Assembly (NCBI GenBank): GCA_963693285.1
Contig: OY848922.1
Span: forward strand, 2,034,923-2,098,922
Source of the DNA: Xestospongia muta
Lineage: Eukaryota; Porifera; Demospongiae; Haplosclerida; Petrosiidae
Direction of reading: 5' to 3'
Length of the DNA stretch: 64,000 nucleotides
The notes under the pieces were generated by a model. It saw only the letters and a list, made by a program, of their open reading frames with translations. It searched no databases and was not told the origin of the DNA. Made by a program: the position numbers and the translations under genes. The first letter of the stretch is position 1. Every line of letters starts with the position of its first letter. Positions 29,401-43,062 of the stretch are shown in pieces.

Positions 29401-29729
29401 GATGGACACCTCTTATGGTTGCTTGTGCAAAAGGACATAATGATGTTGTGAGTGTGTTATTAAAGACTCAAGTTAACATTGATTACCAAACTTCTACTGG
29501 TACTACAGCATTACACCTTTCTAGTCAATATGGACATGAGAATATTGTTAGACAACTGCTAAAAAGTGGTGCAAATCAATTTTTAAAAGACACATCAAAT
29601 CAAACACCTCTTGATAAAGCCAACCAATATCATCATCGTAAGATTGCATGTCTACTTGAAGAAACTATGACAGCTTTTTCACAAATATCATCAGCTGATT
29701 TAGGCTATGGATCAAGTATTGCCTCATAA
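26499..29729 (+). CDS. Death-domain/ankyrin-repeat protein DDANK2, 1076 residues
   Basis: A paralog of DDANK1 with the same order: death domain (1-95), conserved helical region of unknown function (about 130-410) with ITWRVS and IGVISLTVGTNVVF, then about 20 ankyrin repeats. The acceptor TTTTTCTAG lies just upstream of the start. The N-terminal half is strongly similar to DDANK1 and DDANK3, but the repeats have own signatures, notably GWSPLMVASQN (four copies), QNFH and ENCH. The tail differs from DDANK1 by two point changes: Ser to Leu in the DSGxxS motif (DLGYGS), and CAA to TAA, which ends the protein about 16 codons early; the old coding sequence is still readable after it. The frame is otherwise intact, so I treat it as an active gene. 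Confidence 0.9.
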   Translation: MSDNLSPPTLDVLYDELRQVVEWDVVAMYLGVPYVDIVDIRGQFSGISQCKMQCLQKWLDQANTEHSWCTVADAVERVNPAVAECIRAKYAAILDQTSFTLKHEEHRNVNDDQSSTSDHDSIIEDQEPIEINVRLEKGIVEKITDLDHTFAALVAETQESFQQKQSKLLPFYRYLRIRQKNSGMPIPDLDVADITCVKLFNILDDHWHYLNCRLLQRIVEEFLSDTILPYKVQKYQDDLETFKTTKMRALVDKIKSKQDIPGKVKVILKVKKMWLDVTLKHFEYLLKLLFKEYDESLHDIVVKEGSMYITWRVSKEIAYLITRSRFDSRELKAIGVISLTVGTNVVFNYGDSQDEMTFDSALLEAVESGGPLSAVALLLEVGSNYTQLTESGESVISIVCKMKNYNATTVLFVASQCDYVFTIKNLLDNGADPNLPDENGLTPLMVASQNGQSDVVELLLEKNVLINEQNENETTAISIASKYGHSSVVSTLLTNGADPNLPDENGLAPLMVASQNGHSDVVELLLEKNVFINAQNEHGTTAISIASKYGHSSVVSTLLTNGVDPNLPDENGLTPLMVASQNGHSDVVELLLEKSVLINAQNKQGITAIYIASEIDHSSVVSTLLTKGADPNIPDEDGWSPLMVASQNFHGDVVELLLEKNVLINAQNKHGITAIYIASEIGHSSVVSTLLTNGADPNIPDEDGWSPLMVACENCHSDVIELLLEKNVLINGQNKHGITAIYIASEYGHSSVVSTLLTNGADPNLPVENGLTPLMIASQNGHSDVVELLLEKNVLINAQNKQGITAIYIASEIGHSSVMSTLLTKGADPNIPDEDGWSPLMVASQNFHSDVIELLLEKNVLINAQNKHGITAIYIASVIGHSSVISTLLTNGADPNIPDEDGWSPLMVASQNGHSYVVELLLKKNVLINAQNKHRITAIYIASEIGHSSVVSTLLRYGADTNLCRLNGWTPLMVACAKGHNDVVSVLLKTQVNIDYQTSTGTTALHLSSQYGHENIVRQLLKSGANQFLKDTSNQTPLDKANQYHHRKIACLLEETMTAFSQISSADLGYGSSIAS

Positions 29730-30287
29730 CCAGCAACAAGTATCTGGTCTCAAGACAATAATGAGACAACACATTTCTAGTAGCTGTATAGTGAGACAAT
29801 AATGTAAAATTTAAGCCTGAAATTGTTTTAAAATGGAAAACTAATTATCAACCTACTATAAGATGTAGAATTTCAAATAGCTTATTTTCATTATGTTAAT
29901 TAATACAAATTAATTAAGATGGGGTGCATTTATTATGCTCATATTTCAATTAATTTAAATAATTTGCTAAATGAGTTTTATATGTTTATTTTTCCAGTGA
30001 TAAAGTTGCCTGATACAGAAAACGTGTGAAACATCAGACATATTGTATTTTTGTAAAAAATAAAACAAATTGATCTATTATTTTATGTTATTGATTACTG
30101 GAGTAAAATTAATGAACATGAATTGGTAAATTGGAAAGAACCCACAGCTTGATCAATATATAAAGTTACGTATAGTATAGTTTAACAACAGGTTTACTAA
30201 TTCCTTTCTTTTTCAAATAAATTTAAGGGTTGAATTAATAACATATTATAATAATACTATAATAAGTGATATAATGACTTATTTGGT
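29730..30287 (+). other. DDANK2 3' flank
   Basis: Begins with the remnant of the longer DDANK1-type C-terminus (TCTCAAGACAATAATGAG), then AT-rich spacer shared with the other copies. No gene. Confidence 0.75.
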
Positions 30288-31886
<1,599 letters not shown>

Positions 31887-32305
31887 ATTGTATCTAATTG
31901 GTTCAGTAGTTAAAATAGATTGCTTCATATCAAATTTTACTGTGGTACATAGTAGATTTGGCAGTAAAATCTGATCACATTAACTTTATTAATAACTGGC
32001 ATACTTTGGACGCCAGGTTGTTCTATTAGTTATATTTGCCAGTAAAATTTGACCACATTGACTTGAACCTTTGTTCTTACTACCTGGCATACTTTCAGTA
32101 CCAGGTATATAGTTTTATTAGTTAGTTTTGGTGCATAGTATATTCATCTTTATTGTTGTATGAGACAAACAGAAACCATTAAATAAAAATGTGAAAGAGG
32201 TATGTCATTTTAAGGCAATGTAAGGAAATACCATGTCAATGTGGCACTATACAGTACATGTACTATGTTAGTGAAGTTAATATCTCACAATTAAAGATTA
32301 CTTAC
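31887..32305. other. Junction region between two pseudogenes
   Basis: No coding exon found. It contains an imperfect duplication of about 100 bases (GGCAGTAAAATCTGATCACA at about 31,960 and GCCAGTAAAATTTGACCACA at about 32,038, each followed by CTGGCATACTTT). The expected next CWF19L1 exon is absent here. Confidence 0.5.
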
Positions 32306-32843
32306 TTGTTTCTGTAAATGTTGTGATCGGAAATTTCTCTCGTGCATAACACAACTTTTGTTTTTACTTTGAAAATACTTAAAGATTGCTTGAATACGAA
32401 AATCTCTTCCATAACCGCCTAACATTGTAAAGAAAAGAGAGAAAGTTGCATATAAAATAGATATACATGTATTAATGGACACTAAAGCTCAAATAGGTAA
32501 AAAGAGGATTAACTCTTACATGTGTTAATGAATACGTGTATACATGTGTCCTATGGCATTTATTAAACCTGGAGCATTTTTGACCCAATGTTAATATATT
32601 TAAGTCCAATTATTGATGTATTATTATCAATAAGTTCAGAAGAATTGTTTGGCATTAGAATATGTGTAGGCATAGACAGATTAAGAGCTCTCCTAGCTAT
32701 TTTGCTGTGCTTAAAAAGGCTTGCTCCTTTTAGCTATACTAACTAATAGTATTATATCACAAGAACACAAAGATGTAACTAATAATAATAGAAAGTGATA
32801 CTTTTGTTGTGCTCATACAAAATTGTATTATGTACATATACAT

Positions 32844-33005
<162 letters not shown>

Positions 33006-33176
33006 TGGAGAGAACACATTAACTAATTTACACCTGTATGCTCATTCAAATATTCAAATATACCTTTCATTAAGTATTTCCTTATATGGGCAGTCAGTGA
33101 CAGCTTCAGGTTGTTGTATAGAATCTTTGATACATAATATAATTATAACCTCAAAAATAAATAAATAAATAAATAT

Positions 33177-33179
<3 letters not shown>

Positions 33180-33211
<32 letters not shown>
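33180..33211. repeat. (TA)n(TG)n microsatellite
   Basis: Short TA run followed by TG repeats inside the CWF19L1-like pseudogene. Confidence 0.9.
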
Positions 33212-34544
33212 AATGTATATATTATAAGTTTCATTTGAGATACGGTAGACTAGTAGCCTTAGTGCTTCTCTTACTGGTGGTGTGACAAAATTAAAGATTC
33301 CTTGAGGCCATTCTGATGTGACTGATGTCAGTAATATATCTACTCCATTGTAGCTGTCATTGTTAGCAAATTGACAAACTGTTAATATCATCTTAAGTAA
33401 AATAAGGAGACTAAAAAACAAAGAATGAATAGAGTTAGTATATCAGATATACATTCTAACGTGTACATGATATCAGAATAAAAGATTGACAGCCATCTAT
33501 ATGTACATCATAGTATCAATATCAAGTTTATACACACATGTACTGCACATGTACATGTAGATATGCATAGTATATTGTTACTATAGTAACAGTCACATAC
33601 TGGTATTATTTAGTATGACAGTATAGGCATCCCATAGTATTTAGGCAGGTACATGTATGTACATATATTCTATACTATATATATTGCTGTGTGTATAGTA
33701 TATACTCACCAGTATTGTATTATCAGTAGGACTCTTTATATATTGAGATTCTTCATAACATCCACTGAGATAAGCTAGTTGTAATCCTGATGATGTAGTA
33801 TATAATCCTCTCTGTCCTATGGTAAATAAAATAGTGACAATAGTATTACTACTAAAGTACATGTATCACTAAACTGACAAGAAATTACTATACTTGTATA
33901 CTACCTACATTGTTTGGTAAATAAAAAATGAATATTAGAAACACTCAACTTACCCAAACACCCAGGTCTCTTGCTCATTGATTGATTGTGAAAAGTCGAA
34001 GAGAAATCACCCATTTGAGCTTACTTTATTGTTGGAGAAGACACAAAGGTAAGCTGTATGTAAAGTGAATCAGTATCAAGGTGAGGCAAAACTACCAAGG
34101 CATTCAATACAACTAACCTCATTTACCACCTGAGGACAAACACAGCTGTATAATATCATTTATTCAAATTGTCAATATTCATTATAACCAATTAATGGTT
34201 AATGAAAGTAAAACTAATTATATCGGATCGGTTATTGGTATCAGCTTTAATTGGCACTTTAATATCGGTTATCAGAATATCGGTAAAATCCTAATCGATG
34301 CAACACTAATAAACGGATATAAAGATTACAGGAATTACAAAATAAATTAATAAATCAATTTTGTAGATAAAGGGCACCAACATTTTAATAATAGTTATCA
34401 TCATAATCTATACAGTAATACAAATGTAGTATACAGATAGCAACATTGTTATTACTTACATCAAATCCACCAGTTTTCTTTAAAATAGCTTGAACTCTAG
34501 CAAACAATGTCTTAAATTGTCAAAGAACATCTCCAGCAACTAAA

Positions 34545-34794
34545 CTAGATATATATTTAAAGACAAATAATTATGTTAGGATGTCTATCAATTAGAAACA
34601 TTTGAATGTCATTTAGAATAAATTACTTATATTTTCATCTCTAAACTCTAAAGATCACAAATAGGGTGTGGCATACACAGTACACACGTGTTGCGGCTGT
34701 TGCCTCCTCATTGGTCACGCCCCACAACACTTCACTTAATAAACACTCATTACAGCTTAATAGCACTATGAATATTATTTAGAACTGTGTTAGA
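34545..34794. other. Region upstream of the CWF19L1-like pseudogene
   Basis: No exon recognised. ACACGTG and ATTGGTCACGCC (an inverted CCAAT box) at about 34,684-34,722 may be the remains of a promoter for the minus-strand pseudogene. At the right it joins the conserved DDANK promoter sequence. Confidence 0.4.
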
Positions 34795-34881
34795 TTTTCT
34801 CGAGTTAGACCCTCCTCTTTGCGCGCATCACGAAAAAAGCTGATTAACGTGACCCTGCTTTTCTTATTTCCTTTCCTGTTG
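34795..34881 (+). promoter_or_regulatory. Putative promoter and 5' untranslated exon of DDANK3 (shortened)
   Basis: Shares TTTCTCGAG, GACCCTCCTCTTTGCGCGCA and TTTCCTTTCCTGTTG before GTAAGAAATG with the other two copies. It lacks the upstream CACGTGTTTCC part, so the duplication breakpoint lies at or near 34,795. Confidence 0.5.
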
Positions 34882-35129
34882 GTAAGAAATGATAAAATAT
34901 TCTTATTTACTTTTTAGTTTTTAATAGATTACGAGTGGGAAAGTCTTTTAAACTCAATTACTGTCTCTCAGCATTGTTACTGCTGGAGATCACTGTACAT
35001 ACTCTGGCCACACCTTCCGGTAGCTTATCAGTAATAGAGTATCTACTTATTAAAGTATATCTCTGTCATATAATTTGTATGTTCATGTTCCCCTATCAAA
35101 GCTGTTTGATAAATCAGTGTGTTCACCAT

Positions 35130-36360
35130 CATTCTGCTACTCTTACCTTAATATCTAATGTATCATTAATGCACGTATTACAAATCTTCTCTTGACATAA
35201 TTACCTTAATATTGAATGTACCGTTATCATTCTCCTCTCTTGACTCAATTACCTCAATATCTAATGTGTCACTAGTGCACTCTTTTCTTGACTCAATTAC
35301 CTTAATATCGAATGTATCAATAACGTTCTCTTCTCTTGACTTAATTACCTTAATATCGAATGTATCAATAAAGTTCTCTTCTCTTGACTCAATTAGCTCA
35401 ATATCTAATGTGTCACTAGCTCACTCTTCTCTTGACTCAATTACCTTAATATCGAATGTATCAATAAAGTTCTCTTCTCTTGTCTCAATTACCTCAATAT
35501 CTAACGTGTCACTAGTGCACTCTTTTCTTGACTCAATTACCTTAATATCGAATGTATCAATAACATTCTCTTCTCTTGACTTAATTACCTTAATATCGAA
35601 TGTATCAATAAAGTTCTCTTCTCTTGACTCAATTAGCTCAATATCTAATGTGTCACTAGCTCACTCTTCTCTTGACTCAATTACCTTAATACCGAATGTA
35701 TCAATAAAGTTCTCTTCTCTTGACTCAATTACCTCAATATCTAATGTGTCACTAGTGCACTCTTTTCTTGACTCAATTACCTTAATATCGAATGTATCAA
35801 TAAAGTTCTCTTCTCTTGACTCAATTAGCTCAATATCTAATGTGTCACTAGCTCACTCTTCTCTTGACTCAATTACCTTAATATCGAATGTATCAATAAA
35901 GTTCTCTTCTCTTGACTCAATTAGCTCAATATCTAATGTGTCACTAGCACACTCTTCTCCTGACTTAATTACCTTAATATCGAATGTATCAATAAAGTTC
36001 TCTTCTCTTGACTCAATTACCTCAATATCTAATGTGTCACTAGCGCACTCTTCTCTTGACTCAATTACCTTAATATCGAATGTATCAATAAAGTTCTCTT
36101 CTCTTGACTCAATTAGCTCAATATCTAATGTGTCACTAGTGCACTCTTTTCTTGACTCAATTACCTTAATATCGAATGTATCAATAACATTCTCTTCTCT
36201 TGATTCAATTACTTCAATACCTAATGTGTCACTAGCACACTCTTCTCTTGACTTAATTACCTTAATATTAATGAATTGTTAGCATTCTTATTACAAATCT
36301 TTTGACTCAATTGTCTCAATATCTAATATACAAATAACGTTCTCTCTTGACTCAATCAGC
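35130..36360 (+). repeat. 48-base minisatellite with TGACTCA motifs in DDANK3 first intron
   Basis: About 24 units alternate two 48-base types: CTTGACTCAATTACCTTAAT with TCGAATGTATCAATAA, and CTTGACTCAATTACCTCAAT with TCTAATGTGTCACTAG. They form a 96-base higher-order repeat. About 18 units contain the exact heptamer TGACTCA, the consensus AP-1 site. Because 48 is divisible by three the array stays open for over 350 codons, but it lies in an inferred intron and encodes only a Ser/Leu/Ile-rich periodic peptide, so I do not call a protein. Confidence 0.93.
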
Positions 36361-36879
36361 TTAATACTTCTTAGCTATCATTCTTGTATACTTTACTGGC
36401 TCTGTCCACTAGACATTTGTATATATAGCTGCTCAGCTACTCAACATTAGAAAACCATTAAATAACTGGTACCTTTGTACTCCTAGCCACACCTCAGATA
36501 GAAACTGGATTCGCAACCTACTCTTGAATCAATTGCCTCAATATTTGGTGTGACCTAAGAGTTCTATTACTTCTTGGCTCAATTAATCATCTCCTGTAAC
36601 ACAGTGACAGTAACATTGTAATATAAATTTACATCAATATATATATAATTATATATACATACATCAACTTTTAGTATCACTGGAGTGTGTGGACAATCTA
36701 ATAGAACAGATATATCACGTAGGTATGTCACAAAATACATCTCTAGTATGCATTGAATAAACTGTACTGTGATTATTATTTATTGCTTTTGATTGTCATG
36801 TCAACAATTGAATGATTACCTACAAACAAAGGCTATTGCATTGATTGTTTCTCTTGTATATATCATTCTACAGTTCACA

Positions 36880-39800
36880 ATGTCTGATAATCTCAGTCCA
36901 CCTACTCTTGATGTATTATGTGATGAACTGAGACAAGTAGTAGAATGGGATGAAGTAGCTATGTATCTTGAGGTACCTCATGTTGATATTGAGGATATCA
37001 GAGGTCGATTTTCAAAAATAAGCCAGTGCAAAATGCAATGTTTACAAAAATGGCTGGACCAAACCAATACTGAACATTCATGGTGTACTATAGCTGATGC
37101 TGTAGAAAGAGTCAATCCTGCTGTTGCTGAGTGTATCAGAACAAAATATGCTGCTATTCTAGACCAAACATCATTCACTTTACAACATGAACAATATGCA
37201 AATGTCAGTGACCAATTTTCAATTAGTGACAAGCAAAAACCAATTGAGATTAATGTTGACCTTAAAAAAGGTATAGTGGAAAAGATCACTGATTTAGAAC
37301 ATACATTTGCCACATTGGTTGCAGAAACACAGGAGTCTTTTCAACAAAAACAAAGCAAACTTTTACCATTTTATCGATACTTGAGAATACGACAAAAGAA
37401 CAGTGGAATGCCCATACCTGATCTAGATGATGCTGATATCACATACAACAAACTGTTTAACATACTAGATGACCACTGGAATTATCTTAATTGTCGACTT
37501 CTTCAAAGAATAGTTGAGGAATTTCTGTCTGACACTAACTTGCCTTATAAAGTTCAGAAATATCAAGATAATTTAGAAACATTCAAAACAACAAAAATGA
37601 GGGTTCTTGTTGATAAGATAAAATCAAAGCAAGACATACCAGGTAAAGTAAAAATAACATTGAAAGTAAAGAAAACGTGGCTGGATGTTACATTAAAGCA
37701 TTTTGAGTTTTTGGTGAACCTCCTTTTCAAAGAGTATGATGAGTCACTACATGACATTGTTGTCAAGGAGGGCAGTATGTACATCACTTGGAGGGTATCT
37801 AAAGAAATAGCTAACCTTATTACAAGATCCAGGTTTGACAGTCGAGAGTTGAAGGCAATTGGAGTCATCTCATTAACAGTAAATACTGCTATAGTCTTTA
37901 ATTATGAAGAATCACAAGATCACATGAATTTTGACTCGGCACTTTTGGAAGTTATTCAGTCTGGTGGTCCACTTATTATAATAGCTCTTCTTCTTGAAGT
38001 AGGTGGTAATTATAACCAAGTAACAAGATCTGGTGAATCAGTGATATCTATTATATTTAAAATGAAAAATAATGCTACTACTGTGTTATTTGTGGCTAGT
38101 CAAAGGGGTTATGTTTTTACTATATCAAACTTACTTGACAATGGAATAGACCCTAACCTACCTGATGAGGATGGCCTAACACCTCTTATGGCAGCTTGTG
38201 AAAATGGTCATGGTGGTGTCGTTGAGTTATTACTAGAAAATAATGTTTTAATTAATGCACAAAACAAACATGGGATAACAGCCATTTATATTGCTAGCCA
38301 TAATGGACATTCCTCTGTTGTCTCTACCTTACTTACCAATGGGGCAGATCCTAACCTACCCATGAAAGATGGCTCAACACCTCTTATGGTAGCCAGTAAA
38401 AATGGTCATGGTGATGTTGTTGAGTTATTACTTGAGAAGAATGTCTTGATTAATGCACAAAACAAACACGAGATAACAGCAATTCATATTGCTAGCCATA
38501 ATGGTCATTCTTCTGTCGTCTCTACTTTACTTAACAATGGGGCAGACCCTGACCTACCCATGAAAGATTACTCAACACCTCTTATGGTAGCCTCTGAAAA
38601 TGGTCATGGTGATGTTGTTGAGTTATTACTAGAGAAGAATGTTTTGATTAATGCACAAAACAAACATGGAATAACAGCCATTTATATTGCTAGCCAGAAA
38701 GATCATATCTCTATCATCTCTACCTTACTTACCAATGGGGCAGACCCTAACCTATCTGATGAGAATGGCCTAACACCTCTTATGGCAGCCTGCGAAAATG
38801 GTCATGATGGTGTTGTTGAGTTATTACTAGAAAAGAATGTTTTGATTAATGCACAAAACAAGCACGGAATAACAGCCATTTATATATCTAGCCATAAAGG
38901 TCTTTCCTCTGTTGTCTCTACCTTACTTACCAATGGGGCAGACCCTAACCTACCCAATAAAAAGGATCAAACACCTCTTATGGTAGCCTGTGAAAATGGT
39001 CATGGTGATGTTGTTGAGTTGTTACTAGAAAAGAATGTTTTGGTTAATGCACAAAACAAACATGGAATAACAGCAATTCATATTGCTAGCCATAATGGTC
39101 TTTCCTCTGTTGTCTCTACCTTACTTACCAATGGAGCAGACCCTAACCTACTTATGAAAGATGACTCAACACCTCTTATTGTAGCCAGTAAAAATGGTCA
39201 TAGTGATGTTGTTAAGTTATTACTAGAGACGAATGTTTCAGTTAATGCACAAAACAAACATGGAATAACAGCCATTTATATTGCTAGCCATAAATGTCAT
39301 TCCTCTGTCGTCTCTACCTTACTTACCAATGGGGCAGACCCTAACCTACCTGATGAAAATGGCCTGACGCCTCTTATGGCAGCCTGTGAAAATGGTCATG
39401 GTGATGTTGTTGAGTTATTGCTAGAGAAGAATGTTTTGATTAATGCACAAAACAAACATGGAATAACAGCCATTTATATTGCTAGCCATAAAGGTCTTTC
39501 CTCTGTCGTCTCTATCTTACTTACCAATGGGGCAGACCCTAACCTACCTGATGAGAATGGTCTGACACCTCTTATGGTAGCCTGTGAAAATGGTCATGGT
39601 GATGTTGTTGAGATATTACTAGAAAAGAATATTTTAATTAATGCACAAAACAAACATGGAATAACAGCCATTTATATTGCTAGCCATAAAGGTCATTCCT
39701 CTGTCGTCTCTACCTTACTTAGATATGGTGCAGACACTAACTTATACAAATACAGTGAATGGACACCACTTATGGTTGCTTGTTCAAAAGGACATGATAA

Positions 39801-40146
39801 TGTTGTGAGTGAGTTATTAAAGACTCAAGTTAATATCAATTACCAAACTTCTACTGGTACTTCAGCATTACACCTTTCTAGTCAATATGGACATGAGAAT
39901 ATTGTCAGGCAACTGCTAAACAGTTGTGCAAATCGATTTCTAAAAGACTCATCAAATGAGACACCTCTTGATAAAGCCAACCAAAATCATCACTATAATA
40001 TTGCTTATCTACTCCAAGAAACTATGAGTTCTTCTGAGCAAACGTCATCAGCTGATTCAGGTTTTGAATCAGGAAACATCTTATCATCATCAGCTGATTC
40101 AGGTTTTGAATCAAGAAACGTCTTACCATCAGCAATAAGTACCTGA
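36880..40146 (+). CDS. Death-domain/ankyrin-repeat protein DDANK3, 1088 residues
   Basis: Third paralog. I start at MSDNLSPPTL, six bases after the acceptor TCTACAG; an in-frame ATG at 36793 lies in the inferred intron. Death domain (1-95), conserved region of unknown function (about 125-405, with ITWRVSKEIA and ISLTVNTAIVF), then about 20 ankyrin repeats in nine 66-residue pairs with own signatures (GLTPLMAACENGH, ASHKGLSSVV, MKDGS). The tail has two tandem copies of SSADSGFES, each a DSGxxS motif, where DDANK1 has one and DDANK2 none. The stop arises from TGG to TGA relative to DDANK1, and the old tail is readable beyond it. Its first intron has the largest TGACTCA array of the three. Confidence 0.9.
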   Translation: MSDNLSPPTLDVLCDELRQVVEWDEVAMYLEVPHVDIEDIRGRFSKISQCKMQCLQKWLDQTNTEHSWCTIADAVERVNPAVAECIRTKYAAILDQTSFTLQHEQYANVSDQFSISDKQKPIEINVDLKKGIVEKITDLEHTFATLVAETQESFQQKQSKLLPFYRYLRIRQKNSGMPIPDLDDADITYNKLFNILDDHWNYLNCRLLQRIVEEFLSDTNLPYKVQKYQDNLETFKTTKMRVLVDKIKSKQDIPGKVKITLKVKKTWLDVTLKHFEFLVNLLFKEYDESLHDIVVKEGSMYITWRVSKEIANLITRSRFDSRELKAIGVISLTVNTAIVFNYEESQDHMNFDSALLEVIQSGGPLIIIALLLEVGGNYNQVTRSGESVISIIFKMKNNATTVLFVASQRGYVFTISNLLDNGIDPNLPDEDGLTPLMAACENGHGGVVELLLENNVLINAQNKHGITAIYIASHNGHSSVVSTLLTNGADPNLPMKDGSTPLMVASKNGHGDVVELLLEKNVLINAQNKHEITAIHIASHNGHSSVVSTLLNNGADPDLPMKDYSTPLMVASENGHGDVVELLLEKNVLINAQNKHGITAIYIASQKDHISIISTLLTNGADPNLSDENGLTPLMAACENGHDGVVELLLEKNVLINAQNKHGITAIYISSHKGLSSVVSTLLTNGADPNLPNKKDQTPLMVACENGHGDVVELLLEKNVLVNAQNKHGITAIHIASHNGLSSVVSTLLTNGADPNLLMKDDSTPLIVASKNGHSDVVKLLLETNVSVNAQNKHGITAIYIASHKCHSSVVSTLLTNGADPNLPDENGLTPLMAACENGHGDVVELLLEKNVLINAQNKHGITAIYIASHKGLSSVVSILLTNGADPNLPDENGLTPLMVACENGHGDVVEILLEKNILINAQNKHGITAIYIASHKGHSSVVSTLLRYGADTNLYKYSEWTPLMVACSKGHDNVVSELLKTQVNINYQTSTGTSALHLSSQYGHENIVRQLLNSCANRFLKDSSNETPLDKANQNHHYNIAYLLQETMSSSEQTSSADSGFESGNILSSSADSGFESRNVLPSAIST

Positions 40147-40861
40147 TCTAGAAGATAATGAAAAGACAACCCATTTCTAGTAGCTGTATATAGAGTAAAA
40201 TTGATTGAGACAATAAGGTAAAAAAAATAAATCTAAAGTTGTTTCAAAATGGAAAACTAATTATCAACCATTTATTACATTCTCATTATAATTATATATT
40301 TAATTATATAATTATCAATTATTTTAATTTTAAATTATAATAATTATAATTTTCTAATTATCAACCTTTTTATTAAATTTTCCATTATAACTTTTAATTT
40401 AATTTAATTATAATAATTAATAGTTTTAATTTTTGATTATTATAATTTTAATTTTCTAATTATCAATCCATTTATTGCATTTATTACACTCATATTTCAA
40501 TAAATTAATATAATTTGTTAAAAGATTTTAATGCGTTTATTTTTCCAGTGAAATTACCTGACAAAGAAAACATGTGAGACATGAGGCATATTGAATGTTT
40601 GAACAAATTAATGATATATTATTGTTATTTTTATTGATTACTGGAACAAAAGTAATGAACATTGAATTATGAAATTAAAATCAAAAGATGCAAGGTACCA
40701 AAACCAGTTCAGATACCCACAACTTGAGTAATTATCAAAGACACGTACAGTATAGTTTAACAACAGGTGTACTAACTCCTTTAATGAATTCAAATGTTAG
40801 AATTAACAATACTGTAATAATACAAATCAAATATAATAAGTGATATAATGAAATAGTTAGT
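40147..40861. other. Convergent spacer between DDANK3 and ATAT1
   Basis: Very AT-rich (40,260-40,480 is almost only A and T, built from TAATTATAATTTTAATT-like words). No gene. It contains the 3' ends of both converging genes. Confidence 0.7.
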
Positions 40862-42879
<2,018 letters not shown>

Positions 42880-42939
42880 ATCCACAAACTGCCATTTTAC
42901 ATAAACAATATACGGAAATAAACGGAAGTAAAGGGATTA

Positions 42940-42944
42940 TTAAT

Positions 42945-42987
<43 letters not shown>
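42940..42987. repeat. (TAA)n microsatellite
   Basis: Run of TAA/ATA trinucleotides in the 183-base gap between ATAT1 and Flower. Confidence 0.9.
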
Positions 42988-43062
42988 TCATTACAATGTT
43001 TTATTATAATTATTAGTTAAAAATGAAGAATAATAAAGTCAATAATTGACAGATGTAATTTA

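Noticed and set aside
35212..36282. A 356-codon open frame rich in Ser, Leu and Ile upstream of DDANK3
   Set aside because: It is produced by a 48-base minisatellite (a multiple of three), lies in an inferred intron, and the degenerate counterpart in DDANK1 is not open.
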